Below, piece after piece: positions 10,707-23,252 of a DNA stretch of 64,000 bases. A program made the translations under genes and the position numbers. The notes under the pieces were generated by a model. The model was not told the DNA's origin and ran no database searches. It worked only from the letters and a program-made list of their open reading frames with translations. The number at the start of each line of letters is the position of its first letter. The stretch's first letter is position 1. The stretch comes from Euphorbia lathyris (Eukaryota; Streptophyta; Magnoliopsida; Malpighiales; Euphorbiaceae): contig NC_088913.1 in assembly GCF_963576675.1 (NCBI RefSeq), positions 79,793,001 to 79,857,000 on the forward strand, written 5' to 3'.

Positions 10707-11240
10707 TTAATGAGTCTCAAAAGAGCGAACAGTTAACCAAATAGGTGAAATACAACCCAGTACATCTTGAACAATCATGAAACAAGTAATAGAACGTGCA
10801 GATTGCACAAGTGCGTGAGCCAACCCATTGCTTTGTCGATGGACGAAGCACACTGAGAAAGTGGCGTGTTGAAGAAAAACATCTTGGGAATGACGAATAA
10901 TACCTTCAAATTTTGTAAGATTCTCTCTAAGAGCACTTATTGTATGTATCACTACCTTAGCCTCACTATCAAAGATGAAATTTTGAATCTCCTTGGAAGC
11001 CATCAACATCATGGCCTCAAGAATAATAATAGTCTCAATCTCCTTCACCGGTGGCAACCCTTCAAAATTAGGAGTCCTAACCTTCAACAAAGACCCATCT
11101 GAGTTATGAACCATTGCACTAATCCCAACTTTGTTCACATCAACAAACATCATTGCGTCCATGTTGCATTTGAAGAGTTGAAAAGGGCGATATGTGCCAC
11201 AAAAGGCACTATTCCGGGCACGAATAGCAGACCGCGTCAT
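10707..11240 (-). pseudogene. LINE RNase H-like domain (177 codons)
   Basis: The frame covers most of the RVT_3-type RNase H fold found at the end of plant LINE polyproteins: substrate-binding start (FKCNMDAMMF), a central FDSEAKVVIHTI segment with the acidic residue of the active site, and the C-terminal FVHRQSNGLAHALVQSA. Upstream reading frame is broken before the zinc-finger domain, so it is a remnant of the LINE described above. Confidence 0.8.
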
Positions 11241-11991
11241 CTATTGAGCATGCAACCAATTATATAGGCTATCCAAGGCTTCAAATTCAATCTGCCTAGG
11301 CAGAGTAGCCACATATTGCCACATCTTATAATTTCAAGCATGCCATAATCGCCAAAGAACAACTAGCAACTTGCCTCGAGTTGAATTAGACGTTTCAAAC
11401 AACAGTGAAAAAAAAATGGACGAGAAATTAATAGCATTTGGCATTCTACTTGAAATAAATTGCCACATATCCGCTTCAATCCAGATTTGTTTAGCCACTT
11501 CGCATTCAAGGAAGACATGCTAGAGATCCTATATATCTCTTCCGCATACAACACAACTATTATCCATTTCAATTCCCCGAGAATTAAAACTAATATGCGT
11601 TGGAAGGCAATCACGAGCTAAGAGCCAATAGAAATAACGAACCTTAGTAGGGACTTTAGTCCGCCATAAGTGATCCTAATCCCCCGAAACATGGTAATGC
11701 TCATTCGACTCCACCACTTCACCCTGTGGGATCGATATCTTTTATTACTACAAGCGTATACCGTGCACTTGCAGAAATCGCTCAACACCCTACTAAAAAG
11801 AATTAAGCACCCGTTGGAGCTCCTTAGCAGTTGGCACGCACAAAAGAAAGATACTCATAAAATAGCGCCCTATTGTGAGAGGGTTAGAAACTCCCACTAT
11901 AGCTGAAATAGCTACACTGAGATTTGAAGATACATTGTTGCTGCACATAATGTCAAATTTATAAAAAAAAAATAATTGCTTGACCGGAAGC

Positions 11992-12554
11992 CAGTGTTTT
12001 GAAAACCGGACCGGTCGGTCGAACCGCGAACCAGTCAAGTGTCCGGTTCGGTTTTAACTATACAGGTTCAACTATATTAAACCGCATCAAACCGGGGTTG
12101 AACCACGAACCGATGTTGAACCAGTGAACCAGATTGATCCTGATTTTTTGAAAAACATATTGAATTAAGGAAAAAATTTAAAAATTAGGTAGAGAACAAC
12201 CTTTTAATAATTGGTGTTAATTAATTTAATTTTAATCTTAATATTGTGTTAAACTATGGGTTTGATTTTAGATGTGTGAATTTTTAATTAATGTGTTAAA
12301 TTAAGGATTGGTTACCGATATGTGAATTTTTATATTATCTGTATGAATTTTTAATTTTTAATTAATATGTTAACTTAAGAATGGTTTATTATATGTATGA
12401 AAATTTTAATTTTATGTTCAATGAAACATCATTTTATTTTATATATATATATATTTTTATTTTTTTATCCGGTTGAACCATTCCGGTTGAACCTATTGAA
12501 CCTTGAACCAGTTGTCTCACTGGTTCAACGTCCGGTCCGGTTTTCAAAACATTG
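11992..12554. mobile_element. hAT-like element C (non-autonomous, 563 bp)
   Basis: Ends CAGTGTTTTGAAAACCGG and (reverse complement) CAATGTTTTGAAAACCGG. An exact 8-bp target duplication CCGGAAGC lies on both sides (11984-11991 and 12555-12562), diagnostic of the hAT superfamily. Many copies of GGTTGAACC-type words near the ends are probable subterminal binding sites. No transposase. Its right half occurs again at 26501-26811 as part of a larger duplication. Confidence 0.9.
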
Positions 12555-15500
12555 CCGGAAGCTTCCTCATAAACAACTAGTAGATCCTTTAGTACTCTAC
12601 CATCTACAATGTTGGCCTGAAAAAAATTAGAAAAGCACCATCTACAAATAAAAAGTGAGAAATAGAAGGGGCACCTCTACAAACACGACACCCATGTAAA
12701 ATTCCATCACTCTCAGCGTCTATAAGTAAAGCGGATAAATCCTCAACATAAATAAGAAATAAGTATGGAGAGAGGGGTCTCCTTGGTGCAGACCTCTGAA
12801 AGGAGTGATTGGGCCAACTAAATCATTGTTAACTCGAACTGAGTATTGCATGGTGGTGACACAAAGTAACATAAGGTTCACCCCACTGAGCCGAGAATCC
12901 AAGCTTCAGCATAACTGCTTTCAGATAATTCTAATCCACCCTGTCACAAGCTTTACTGATGTTGATTTTAAGAGCCACATTCCTAACCTTCCAATTCACA
13001 TTCTTCTTTATACTATAGATAACCTCAAAGGCAAATAGAACATTTTCTAGAATAAGATATCCCTTAATAAAAGCAAATTGATTGTCTGGATAATGCTCGT
13101 TAACACTAGCTTTAAGTGGTTAGGAAGAACTTTGACACAATCTTATACATCGCATTGCATAAAAGCAATAGCTCTCACATCCTTTATATTAGAGGGATCA
13201 TTATATTTTGGAATAAGAGTTATCACTGTGTTATTGAGACTCTCAAGAAATGAGTCTTGCTCCAACCACCTGCACCCTGTTGCAAAAATATCATCTCCTA
13301 GAATCAGATAGAGTTTCTGGTAAAACCCAGTATTGCATCTTGTAGGTCGTAGTGCTTTATTGGGCTACATCTCAAATAAAGCTCAATGACACTCGTCCTT
13401 AGTGTAAGCAAAAAGCAGTTGCGAATTGAGTTCAAGGGTTACCTTAGTTCAGATGACATCCACAATTGGATCAAATATCTCTGACTACATGAAAAAAGTT
13501 GAGTGAAATATTCTTGTGCCATATTACACAAATATGCCAATTCTGATACCCAAACCTCATTCGATCTTAATGATTTAGAGATGAAGTTCTGTTTTCGACA
13601 CTTTATTGCAAAAGTGTGGAAAAACGTGTATTTGAATCACCATTCTAGAGCCATTGAAGCTTCACTCTTTATCTACAATGATCCTCCTCCTGCAATAAAA
13701 AGAAGACCATTTTTGTTCTTTCATCCTAATAAGCTTTAACACCCTCCTTTGATGAACCACCTCGGAGCTACTCTAATATGAGGTTACTTCTCTTGATAGC
13801 TTGTCGAAACTGTACGTTTAAATTTCATCCCCTATTGCTCAAATACCCAGCTAGAACTGCTAATCGGCCAGGCATTAATAAGTGTACTAAAACTCACCAT
13901 TCTGCCTCCACTAGACAATTCAAACTAGGTTCCCTAAGCCATTTTTGCTCGAACATAAAGCGCTTTTGAGGTTGCATATCAATCTGATCTTCCATTAATA
14001 AAACGATAGGGGATTGATTTGATGTGGGGGCTAATGTGTTATAAGAGGAACCATGAGGGAACCTAACCATCCAACTTTTTATTACAAATGAGCGATCAAG
14101 CTTTTCTTGCACCTTATTAGGCTTACCGCGATGCTGGATCTAGGTGAACAGATAACTAGCCATAGGCATCTCAGAGAGAACACAAGATGCAATGGTTTCT
14201 CGAAAGCCTTTGAGGCACCACCCCCAAAAAATCATTGAAATCTCCTATAATAGCTTAAGGAATCGAATAAGATGAAGCAATGGTTCTAAGAAGATTCTAA
14301 GAATCCTTTCGTTTAACCCGTTCAGGATACCCGTAAAAACCTGTCAATCTCGACCTACCATACACGCTATGTGTATTAACTTCTAGATCAATATGATTAA
14401 TAAAGAAAGAAAGAAGGGAGCATTAACTAGCTTGTTTCCAAAAAACACAAATACCACCATTGTGGCCTATACAGTCAACTAAATAACAACCTTCAAAGTC
14501 AATTTTATTACGAATAACCTCAAGGTGAGAATTATAAACTAATGTTTCAAAAAGAAAAATAACATTAGGACAATGAACCCAAACAAGTTCACATAAAATA
14601 GGAATTTCCTTCACAGTACTAAGTCCTCGGCGCTTCTTGCAAAACAAGTGTGAAGGATGATTGAATTTCTGGATTCTCTTTGTGCGTTGGTTTTTAAAAA
14701 TAAAATTTTCTTAGACATGGTTTGATGGATGTAAAATTGGATTTTGTGCGAATCATGTGTGGCAAAGTTTATTAAAAACAAGGCAGAACATTTTTTTATG
14801 GAAGTTGTTGGAGGGTTGACGATAGGCGTTCGATTTTTTTGATGCAGTCACATTAGATCACTAAGGTTGCCTATAATCATCCTTTATTTCTATTCAATGA
14901 ATTACCCTCTCAATATATCTCATGCCTAATTGATTTTGATACATTTTGTTGGAAGAGGGATTTGATTCATTTTTGTTTCTATACAGAGGTTGCTACAAAT
15001 ATTTTACAAATTCCTTTGAGTCATCAAAATCTAAAGGACTCGTTTTCTTGGATTCATTCAAGAAATCGTGAATATCTGGTTAAATATGGGTATAAGATTG
15101 ATGTTGGTTCTATATGGCTTTCTACAAATATGGCTTCAACTTCTACGATTTTTGAGTTGTTATAGAATTCCTTGTGGAAGATTAACGCACCCGTGAAATT
15201 TATTTATACAGTCTGAAGTGTTGCTAAAACTGTCATGCCATGCTTTGGAAATTTGGTTCAAAGGGGGTGATTTACAAAGGATGTGTTGCTTTTGTAATTG
15301 TTCTATGGAGTCTCTGATTCATCTTTTCAAATTTTTCCTAGCTACTAAACAATATCCAAAGCAAGCAGAGTTGAGTGTCAAAGTTTACAAATTAGCATAT
15401 TATGATTGTAAGGACTGGATGGCTAGTCTGATCTCGTCACTATCAAGGGCTGAAGGTGTTGTATTTTACAACATGATTTGGTTCATGTGGCTTGAAAGGA

Positions 15501-15833
15501 ATAAAATTGTCCATAAACAGTTGTGTTTTGGGCCTGTTAAAGTTGTTTCTTCTATGTGGGAAGTATTAGCAGGTTTTTGCACGGTGTTTCCTAGGTTTGA
15601 CAGGTCTGCATTTCCGCTAGTCAATAACTCACGATGTAATGTTCCATCTCGTTGGTGCCCACCGCCTTTAATGCGTTATAAGGTTAATTGTGATGCACCA
15701 AATTCGATAGAAGTCACTCATCTCCTTTTAAGTTGGTGGTCCGGAATAATAATGGTTTAGTAGCCTTATCGAGTGATGGTCCTCTTGGTTTGACAATCTC
15801 AACTTTACATGTACAACTTCAAGCTATTCTATT
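12265..15833. repeat. 3.57-kb direct repeat, copy 1
   Basis: This segment recurs at 26501-30088 with a nearly constant offset of 14,255 bases and only scattered substitutions and few indels, mostly in the AT run of the hAT part. It contains the right part of hAT element C, the 5' two thirds of the minus-strand LINE and part of a plus-strand LINE. The Athila-like element starts exactly where the similarity ends. Confidence 0.92.
14750..15833 (+). mobile_element. Second LINE, 3' half, cut by the Athila junction
   Basis: On the plus strand 14962-15165 and 15218-15833 encode the zinc-finger RT-associated region (SFSWIHSRN..YLVKYGYKI, CCFCNCSMESLIHLF) and the start of the RNase H-like domain (RYKVNCDAP). 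The reading frame is interrupted by stops. It points away from the LINE at 10690-14700, so the two elements are arranged back to back. In the second copy of the repeat the RNase H domain is complete (to about 30345); here it stops within the domain at 15833 where gag sequence begins. Confidence 0.78.
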
Positions 15834-17808
15834 AGCCCACGCATTTTTATCAAAAAAATTTCCTTTAGCAAAAACCGCAAGAGTCATTAAAGAGTTAACA
15901 TCTTTTTCTGAAAATGATAATGAAACTCTTTATGAGGCTTGGGAACGTTTTAAAGAACTTCAACGTTTATGCCCGCACCACCAATTGCCCGCTGAACTTT
16001 TAATGCAAACATTTTATAATGGGCTAAATCCTACGACTAGAGGTTCATTGGACGCTATGTCTGGAGGGTTATTCATGAAGAAAACATTTGCCCAAGCAAG
16101 AGAACTTTTGGAGGAAAAGGCAATTAACAGCAGTATGTGGCCCGCGGAACGTGGACACGTACCAATAGCGAAACCATCATCCTCAACTACGTCATCAGTT
16201 AAAGGTATAGTGAATCTTGATCCAGTTGCGATGTTGCAAGCCCAGTTTTCTGCCTTATCGCACAAAATTGATAGGTTTATGGCACCGTGTGATCCTAATG
16301 GTAAGCCAATCCAAACGGATGTGGATTATGAAGGTATGAGCGAAATTGAACAGGTAAACTTTGTCCAAGGGCAAAACCAACCTAATAACCCTTACTCCAA
16401 TACATATAATCCTGGATGGAGAAATCATCCTAACTTTAACTGGAGAGATAATAATAATAATGCTAATGCTAATCAAAATCGTACCACTAATTATCAAAAT
16501 CAATCAAGAGATACGATTAGCACTTTATCTTCTAAAATCGACAAATTTATTGATGCTGTGAGCGGAAAAATAAGTAATCACGACGATGGTTTTAAACGGA
16601 TCGAGAATAAATTCGATCAGCTTATTAAAAACCAATCATCTAGCATCCATAATTTGGAGGTTCAAATCGGACAACTCGCTAAATCAATTCCATCCCGCAA
16701 GGAGGGAAGTCTTCCAAGCCATACGGAAGAAAATCCGAAAGAGCATGTTAAGGCTATCACTCTTCGTTCAGGGAAAAATTACTTAGGTCCGGAAATGCCC
16801 GGAAATTCGACTTTACCTAGAACTGATTTACCAAAGTCCAAAGAAGATACATTAAATCAAAAAGATGCACCAATTGACTCTAGTACAAAACCTTTTGTAC
16901 CCAAACCACCTTTTCCACACAAAGTCCGTAATAAGGACTATGACAAACAACTTTTAACATTTTTAGGCAAACTTACAAATTTGCATATTAATTTGACGTT
17001 TATGGATGCGATTACGCAAATTCCCAATTATGGTAAATTCCTCAAAGATTTAATTTCAAAGAAAATCAGTTGGGAAGGAATTTCATCCATTTCACTAACT
17101 GAAGATTGCAGTTCAATTGTGTCCAGTAATTTGCCCACAAAACTCAAAGATCCCGGATGTTTTACCATTCCGTGTAAATTGGGAGATATTGAATTTCCCA
17201 GTTGTCTCTGTGATTTAGGAGCAAGCATTAACTTGATGCCATTATCTATTTTTAATAAGTTAGGCTTAGAAGAAGATATCAAACGTACCAATATGGTTTT
17301 GCAATTAGCGGATCAAACCACTAAAAGACCATACGGTATAATTGAGGATGTTTTAGTTAAAGTTGACAAATTTATTTTTCCTACCGATTTCGTTATTTTA
17401 GATTTTGCTTATGACGTTAATTGTCTGCTAATCTTTGGTAGACCGTTCATGAACACGGGACATGCTCTAGTTGATGTGTCGGAAGGGAAAGTAGTTTTAC
17501 GAATAGGAGATGATAAGATTGAGTTTGATATGAACCAAGCGATGAAATATCCTATGGAAGATTTCGCTTGTATGAAACTTGATTTGATTGAAGAATGTGT
17601 CAATGACATTGTTCAAAAAGAAGAAATAATAGAACCTATAATGAGTGAGGAACTAGAAGATAAGGACCCAGAACCTTTGATTCGAGAAGATGGACCGGTT
17701 CTGCCTTCGATTATAGTTCCACCTAAATTAGAACTTAAAGAATTACCAAGTCATTTGAGGTACGAGTTTCTTAGGCGAAGGCGATTCTCTACCTATAATT
17801 ATCTCTAA
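15834..17808 (+). pseudogene. Athila gag and aspartic protease region, N-terminally truncated
   Basis: The open frame starts in the LINE at 15733 and only becomes gag after about 15834, so its Met is not the gag start. Gag core: ETLYEAWERFKELQRLCPHH, then an Asn-rich middle (about 16360-16500). Protease: about 17150-17550, with CDLGASINLMPL, where the active-site Asp sits in DLGAS, as in plant gypsy proteases. Gag would form the capsid-like particle and the protease would process the polyprotein. A frame change near 17772 separates it from the RT, and the frame then ends at 17806-17808. Confidence 0.85.
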
Positions 17809-19440
17809 CAAGTTAACACAGGTTCAAGAAGAGAAATTGAAAGAAGTTGTTAGAAATAGGATAGGAAGTATGGGTTGGCAAATTTCAGACTTAAAAGGTA
17901 TTAATCCGAGTATTGTAATGCATAGAATTCACTTAGAAGAAGATAAGCCACCTAAAGCGGATAGGCAAAAACGCCTAAATCTGAATATGAAGGAAGTAGT
18001 AAAAAATGAGATTACTAAACTTCTGGACAATGGAATCATCTACCCTAATTCGGATAGTGAATGGGTTAGTCCAATCCATTGTGTACCAAAAAAGGGAGGC
18101 ATAACAGTTGTAAGGAATGAAGAAGGCGAATAAATACCTACACGAACCACCACTGGTTGGAGGGTTTGTATAGACTATAGGAACCTAAATAAAGCAACTA
18201 GGAAAGATCATTTTTCTCTACCTTTCATTGATCAAATGATCGAAAGGATAGCTGGTCATGCTTTCTACTGTTTTCTAGACGGTTACTCCGGATTCTTTCA
18301 AATATATATTTACCCGGATGACCAAGATAAAACGACCTTCACATGTCCTTACAGAACATTTGCATATAGGAGCCCTTTGGTCTATGTAACGCACCTGCAA
18401 CATTTCAACGTTGTATGACTGCGATTTTTAATGATTTCATTGAAGATATCATGGAAGTTTTTATGGATGATTTTTCAGTTTATGGAGATTCTTTTGATTC
18501 GTGCCTAAAAAACTTGGATAAAGTTTTGTCTAGGTGTGAAGAAACAAATTTGGTATTAAACTGGGAAAAATGTCATTTCATGGTTGACGAAGGAATTGTT
18601 TTAGGTCACAAAATATCTGAAAAAAGATTAGAAGTGGATAGAGCAAAAACTTCAGTAATAGAAAAATTACCCCCTCCAACTACTGTTAAGGGAGTAAGAT
18701 CATTTTTAGGACATGCCGGTTTTTATAGAAGATTTATCAAGAATTTTTCTGTAATTTCCAAACCACTCACTAATCTACTCATGAAAGATTCAACCTTTGA
18801 TTTTAATGAAGATTGCGTTAAAGCTTTCGAAACATTGAAAACAGCTTTAGTCAGTGCACCTATTATTGCTAAACCCGATTGGGATTTACCCTTTGAAATT
18901 ATGTGTGATGCAAGTGATTTAGCTGTCGGATGTGTTTTAGGTCAAAGGAAGGATAAGAAACTTCATGTCATTTATTATGCAAGTCACACACTGTCTGGTG
19001 CACAATTAAACTACACCACAACTGAGAAAGAAATGTTAGCTGTAGTTTTTGCATGTGATAAGTTTAGGTCATACTTGTTAGGTTCGAAAGTTATTATTTA
19101 TACTGATCATGCAGCATTAAGATATTTATTTGCTAAAAAGGATGCAAAACCACGTCTCATTAGATGGGTTTTATTGTTACAAGAATTTGATATAGAAATT
19201 AAAGACAAAAAGGGAGTAGAAAACCTTGTCGCCGATCATCTATCAAGACTTGAAGATGAAAATGGTCCTATAGGTGAAAATATCGGTATACGAGATGATT
19301 TCCCTGATGAACATCTTTATCAAATAAAAGATGTCATGTCACCATGGTATGCGGATATTGCAAATTATCTTGCAGCCAACATTGTTCCGGAAGGATTAAC
19401 TTTCCAACAAAAGAAGAAATTTTTCTTTGACATTAAATAG
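17775..19440 (+). pseudogene. Athila reverse transcriptase and RNase H, broken
   Basis: RT: VSPIHCVPKKGG (about 18064-18100), VCIDYRNLNKAT, and the catalytic FMDDFSVYG (18456-18482, the DD pair present). RNase H: ICDASD-type start ([10 protein letters not shown]), [10 protein letters not shown] and ADHLSR. Lesions: in-frame TAA at 18131-18133, a frame change near 18370 that also damages the [12 protein letters not shown] motif, and TAG at 19438-19440. The lineage is supported by the pairing with the Athila-type gag and the downstream ORFs. Confidence 0.85.
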
Positions 19441-20624
19441 TATTTTTGGGAAGATCCTTTTTTGTTTAAGACTTGTGGTGACGAGATAATTAGGAGATGC
19501 GTTAGTGAAAATGAATATGAATCCATATGTCGGAATGCCATTCTAGCTCTTATGGAGGACATAATGGAGTTAGCAAGACAGTAGCTAGAATATTTGAATG
19601 TGGTTTCTTTTGGCCTACGATGTTTAAAGACGTCCGTTGATTTATTACTCGTTATGATAAGTGCCAAAGAACAGGAAATCTAGGAAGGAAAGATGAGATG
19701 CCCCTCACAACCATATTAGAAGTTGAAGTCTTTGATATGTGGGGAATAGATTTCATGGGACCTTTTCCCCCTTCTTTTGGTAAAACTTACATATTAGTTG
19801 TCGTTGATTATGTTTCAAAGTGGGTTGAAGCAATTGCAACCCCGACGAACGATTCTAAAGTAGTCATTAATTTTCTTGACGATATATTTTGTAGATTTGG
19901 TTGTCCTAGAGTCATCGTTAGTGATGGCGGTACCCATTTTATAAACAGAAGTTTTGAAACGCTTATGAAAAAATATGGAGTACGCCACCGCGTGTCTACG
20001 CCATACCATCCTCAGTCAAATGGTCAGGCGGAAATATCAAATAGAGAACTCAAATGGATTCTAGAGAAAACAGTTTCATCTTCAAGAAAAGATTGGTCTT
20101 GTAAACTAAATAATGCGTTATGGGCATACCGTACTGCATTCAAAACACCAATAGGAATGACTCCATACCGCTTAGTGTATGGGAAGGCATGTCATCTGCT
20201 AGTCGAATTAGAACATAAAGCCTATTGGGCTATTAGGGAACTTAACTTTGATTTACGACAAGCAGGTAAAAAACGTTTGCTCGATTTAAATGAGTTAGAT
20301 GAGTTACGCCATCTATCTTACGAAAATGCAAAGATTTATAAAGAAAAAATTAAAAAATGGCACGATGCCAAAATTAAAGTCAAACACTTTAATGTTGGGG
20401 ATAAAGTGCTGTTATTTAATTCACGACTTCGTTTATTTCCAGAAAAACTTAAGTCCAGATGGATAGGACCGTATTTAGTCGTCAAAACATTCGATTATGG
20501 TTCTTTAGAACTGGAAGGTCCTAAGGGGGTTCGTTTCAAAGTTAATGGTAATCGATGTAAAATCTATTACGAAAATATTTCACAAATAGGAATTGAGTTC
20601 GTAACAAGATTATCTGACGTATAA
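19441..20624 (+). pseudogene. Athila integrase, broken N-terminus
   Basis: After a frame change near 19550 and a stop near 19638, an open frame at 19698-20624 carries the integrase core: [10 protein letters not shown], then VSDGGTHF with its Asp, and the Glu in [12 protein letters not shown] (D, D-35-E arrangement). A C-terminal domain with [21 protein letters not shown] and SRWIGPY follows, typical of gypsy integrases without a chromodomain. It would insert the DNA copy into the genome. The zinc-binding N-terminal part (GGHNGVSKT) is in another frame. Confidence 0.85.
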
Positions 20625-21268
20625 ATCATTTCGTTTATTTAGTTTTTTTGTTCATTTTATTTTATTTTATTTTTATTTTATTTTTATTTTTTCTTCAAAA
20701 TGCCATTTTTATGATTAGATGACTTAATGTTATGATTTACATGCATAAAATGTGTTTACTTTATGATTTTAGATTTGATTTTAGAAAATTAGACCGAAAT
20801 TGAAGTTTCAGGCAATTCTCTGCCGAGAATTTGGAATTCTCAGCCGAGAATCCTCTTTTTCAGAGTTGTCCAAATAGGTTAGGTTTTTTTTTCTGAACTT
20901 ACCGAGAATAATTAATTCTCTACCGTGAATCAGAAAATGGGTTACGACGCCTGATTTCCGTAAGGAAATCAGCGTGTCGTGATCGAGAATTTGGAATTCT
21001 CGGTCGCGACACGCGTTATTCCTGCACTATCAGACCTGATTCATCTTCAACCTGCAGACAAACCCTTTCATAAACGAAAACTTAAGTTTCTTCAATTCCG
21101 AAGGGTGTAATTTTATGCCTTTTCGCATCAAAACAACACCTCATTTCGTCCTACGATCTTATAAATTCATCCATAAGGATCTTGGTTATGTTACAGATCT
21201 TTTTCATCTTTGTCAGATCAAATTTCTGATTTTCTTCAAACACCATTTTTCACTAAGTAACAGAAACC
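20625..21268 (+). other. Athila spacer 1, with GC-rich hairpins
   Basis: Non-coding sequence between integrase and the first extra ORF. From 20822 to 21014 it holds a cluster of inverted repeats described separately. The flanks are AT-rich. A leader or splice signals for the downstream ORF could lie here; none was identified with confidence. Confidence 0.6.
20822..21014. repeat. Hairpin module, copy 1
   Basis: Three stem-loops: CCGAGAATT/AATTCTC(A)G near 20823-20843; CTGATTTCC/GGAAATCAG at 20952-20973 within a longer ACGACGC / GCGTGTCGT stem; and a 20-bp stem 20972-20991 against 20995-21014 with a 3-base loop (TGG), ending in GGTCGCGACACGC. The two mismatches in the long stem would be G-U pairs in RNA. 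Copies 2 and 3 lie at 22809-22926 and 26143-26265. Confidence 0.85.
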
Positions 21269-21289
21269 TTGTTTCTTTATTTCTACACC

Positions 21290-22237
21290 ATGCCTACTAA
21301 ACACAAAACCTCTAAGCACAATACTGTTTCAAACACCAAACGCCCAGACTTATCCAAACGGTATGGGGCGCCTTTTCCTATCTTCAATCACGACGAAGGT
21401 AGGCGTTACTGGAGGCTCCGTTACAAATTCTTCACTGGAATGTTGTATATGGATGACTTTCTGAACACTCAACTTGGCATTAGCGATGACATGAGTCGCT
21501 ATTTGGAACGTTTAGAGTGGACAAAATTCACCAAAATGCGATTTCCAATCATTGGCGATTGGATTCTCGAATTCTTTTGTACCGTTCGTTTTGTCAATAA
21601 ACGACGGGTACGTCTCAGTTTTCGTCGAGATGGCGAAATCTTCACTTTCGGCTATCCCGAGTTGCATGCTTGGTTTGGTTTTCCTCTGAAGGATACCATC
21701 AAACGTCATCCTGGAAAAGACATGACGTCCACGGATATTTGGAGAATGCTTAGCAGTTTTTGGCGTTTCAATCCTAGACTCGCCTATAATCATTCCTTTC
21801 ACTTCAATTCCATGTTGTATTTGCATAAATTTTTGTGTCACAGTTTATTCGGTCGCACATTTAGTAGTGTGGTCCGTGACACAGATCTTTATGTTCTTGG
21901 AGATATATTCCAGGGAAATGCAGTGGATTCTTCAAAGATTCTGATGGAGGGTCTTGTCGCCACTTCTCGATCCAAGGATAAAAAGATTGGGTTCAGCAAT
22001 ATAATCTGTGGAATAATTCTAGGTACCAAGGGTACCATTGATGTTCCTTGGAGTGATGATGAATTCTTCCCGATGATAGACTATGAGTTTTTAGAGTTCG
22101 AAGGACTCGTAAAACGTGTCTTTCGTGCAGGCCCGCATTTTCTTTCTGCACCGGAATGTCAAGCTTTCATGCAGTTAAAAATCGACCATTATAGGGCCAC
22201 CGAAATCCCGCTTGATAGGGATGAATATGTAGAGTAG
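21290..22237 (+). CDS. Athila-type downstream ORF A (env position), intact
   Basis: 315 aa from the Met at 21290 (MPTKHKTSKHN); the frame is open from 21269 but the first 7 codons are probably not used. The protein matches the style of ORFs found downstream of pol in Athila-type retroelements: a basic N-terminus, then MRFPIIGDWILEFF, SFRRDGEIFTFGY and WFGFPL. No signal peptide or clear membrane segment is visible, so an envelope function is not supported by the sequence. It is homologous to ORF B (23253-24470): the same succession of MRFP, EF, F-R-x-G/E-x-T, FGFP, a FxHKxL core and an IxGxIxG/A segment. Unlike pol it has no stops. Function unknown. Confidence 0.75.
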   Translation: MPTKHKTSKHNTVSNTKRPDLSKRYGAPFPIFNHDEGRRYWRLRYKFFTGMLYMDDFLNTQLGISDDMSRYLERLEWTKFTKMRFPIIGDWILEFFCTVRFVNKRRVRLSFRRDGEIFTFGYPELHAWFGFPLKDTIKRHPGKDMTSTDIWRMLSSFWRFNPRLAYNHSFHFNSMLYLHKFLCHSLFGRTFSSVVRDTDLYVLGDIFQGNAVDSSKILMEGLVATSRSKDKKIGFSNIICGIILGTKGTIDVPWSDDEFFPMIDYEFLEFEGLVKRVFRAGPHFLSAPECQAFMQLKIDHYRATEIPLDRDEYVE

Positions 22238-23252
22238 TTTAGGTTTTTCATTTTAATTTGTATATATTTTTCTTATTTTTGTTGTAATTTATTTGTTTGT
22301 TTTTAATTTTGTACATATATGATTCAATTAATAAATTCACCTTGTTCATATATTTCATCTTTGTTCATTTATTTTCTAATAATTGCAAATATTGGTTAAA
22401 TGACAATAATTAAATGTCTAGATTAATCTAATAAGATTTCTTATTTAAAACACATAATCTAGTTTCACAAACTTAATTCATTAAGTTTAATACATTAGGA
22501 TTTTTCAATTCATTCGATTGATTACTTTCATGTATTCAATATATATTTATATGAACTTAATATGCACTTAATATGGTTCTTTTAACTTGTATGCATAAAT
22601 GAGCATTTAAGTTTCATTAATTCTATATTTATCACCATTTAATTCCAATTAATAAAGTTAAACCTTTGGTTTTCCTTGCAATTAATGACATTTATTGTTA
22701 GTTTTTGAGTACAGGGACAGTTTTTATTAAGTTCAGGACCCAATTCCTCAACAAAATTGCACAAACCAAGTCATTAGGCACCATTATAGCCATTTTTGAC
22801 CAATTCTCTACCGAGAATTAATAATTCTCGGTATGAGCAGAAAAAACGGACCGAATTCAGAGAGAAAAATTCTCTGAAATTCGCGTGCCGCGACCGCGGC
22901 TTTGCCATTCGCGGTCGCGACACGCGATTTATAGGCCCTTTTGATTCCGATTTTTGACACAATTTTTGCCTATTCCTATTCCTATTCTATCTCTACATCT
23001 ACCTAATACCCCCTATATAAACCTACATCTTACACAAACCTCACATCACCTCTCTTTTTACCCAATCCCTTACTCCAAACTATTCCCCATAAAACAACTT
23101 TCACTCTTCCCAATTTATTCATTCCCATTTCTATACTCTCTTCAAATCAAACACCTACCATTCCATCCCCCACACTCATCTTCAAGCTTTGCTCTTTCTC
23201 TCAATTCATTTTTCTTCTTCTTCTTCTTCCCAAACCCTAAAACACCCTTAAA
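22238..23252 (+). other. Athila spacer 2, AT-rich, with hairpin module copy 2
   Basis: Very AT-rich to about 22790, then the hairpin module (22809-22926), then a pyrimidine-rich, CCAATCCC/CTTCTTC-rich leader (about 22960-23250) before ORF B. The layout mirrors spacer 1: hairpins first, about 300 bp of leader, then an ORF. The short minus-strand ORF crossing the hairpins is a by-product of their symmetry. Confidence 0.6.
22809..22926. repeat. Hairpin module, copy 2
   Basis: Three stem-loops in a row: TACCGAGAATT (22809-22819) against AATTCTCGGTA (22823-22833); TTCAGAGA/TCTCTGAA (about 22855-22877); and CGCGTGCCGCGACCGCG (22882-22898) against CGCGGTCGCGACACGCG (22910-22926), a 17-bp stem with one mismatch. 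The last stands out as very GC-rich in AT-rich surroundings. Confidence 0.87.

Larger units (their letters stand above)
10690..14700 (-). mobile_element. L1-type LINE, degraded, interrupted by a hAT
   Basis: Read on the minus strand the domains come in the right LINE order: endonuclease N-terminal part at 14423-14647 (VFLFETLVYN-like and IGHNGGICVFWK), reverse transcriptase around 12720-13320 (GLHQGDP, from GLRQGDP), zinc-finger RT-associated domain at about 11363-11990, and RNase H-like domain at 10707-11240 (CNMDAMMF, FVHRQSNGLAHAL). Numerous stops and frame changes make it inactive. A hAT element (11992-12554) sits inside it. The plus-strand ORFs at 12805, 13078, 13503 and 13778 are shadows. 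Confidence 0.8.

Noticed and set aside
15733..15833. Met at 15733 as the start of a 691-codon gag
   Set aside because: The first 33 codons are LINE RNase H sequence (identical stretch continues as LINE at 29988); gag begins only at the junction.
12265..15833. The 3.57-kb repeats as LTRs of the Athila element
   Set aside because: They contain a hAT half and parts of two LINEs in opposite orientations, and lack TG..CA ends, primer site and polypurine tract at their borders; a different LTR start follows a polypurine tract at 25880.
22774..22962. Minus-strand ORF shared in part with the one at 25917-26300
   Set aside because: The shared residues come from the hairpin modules, which are symmetrical; there is no independent coding evidence.
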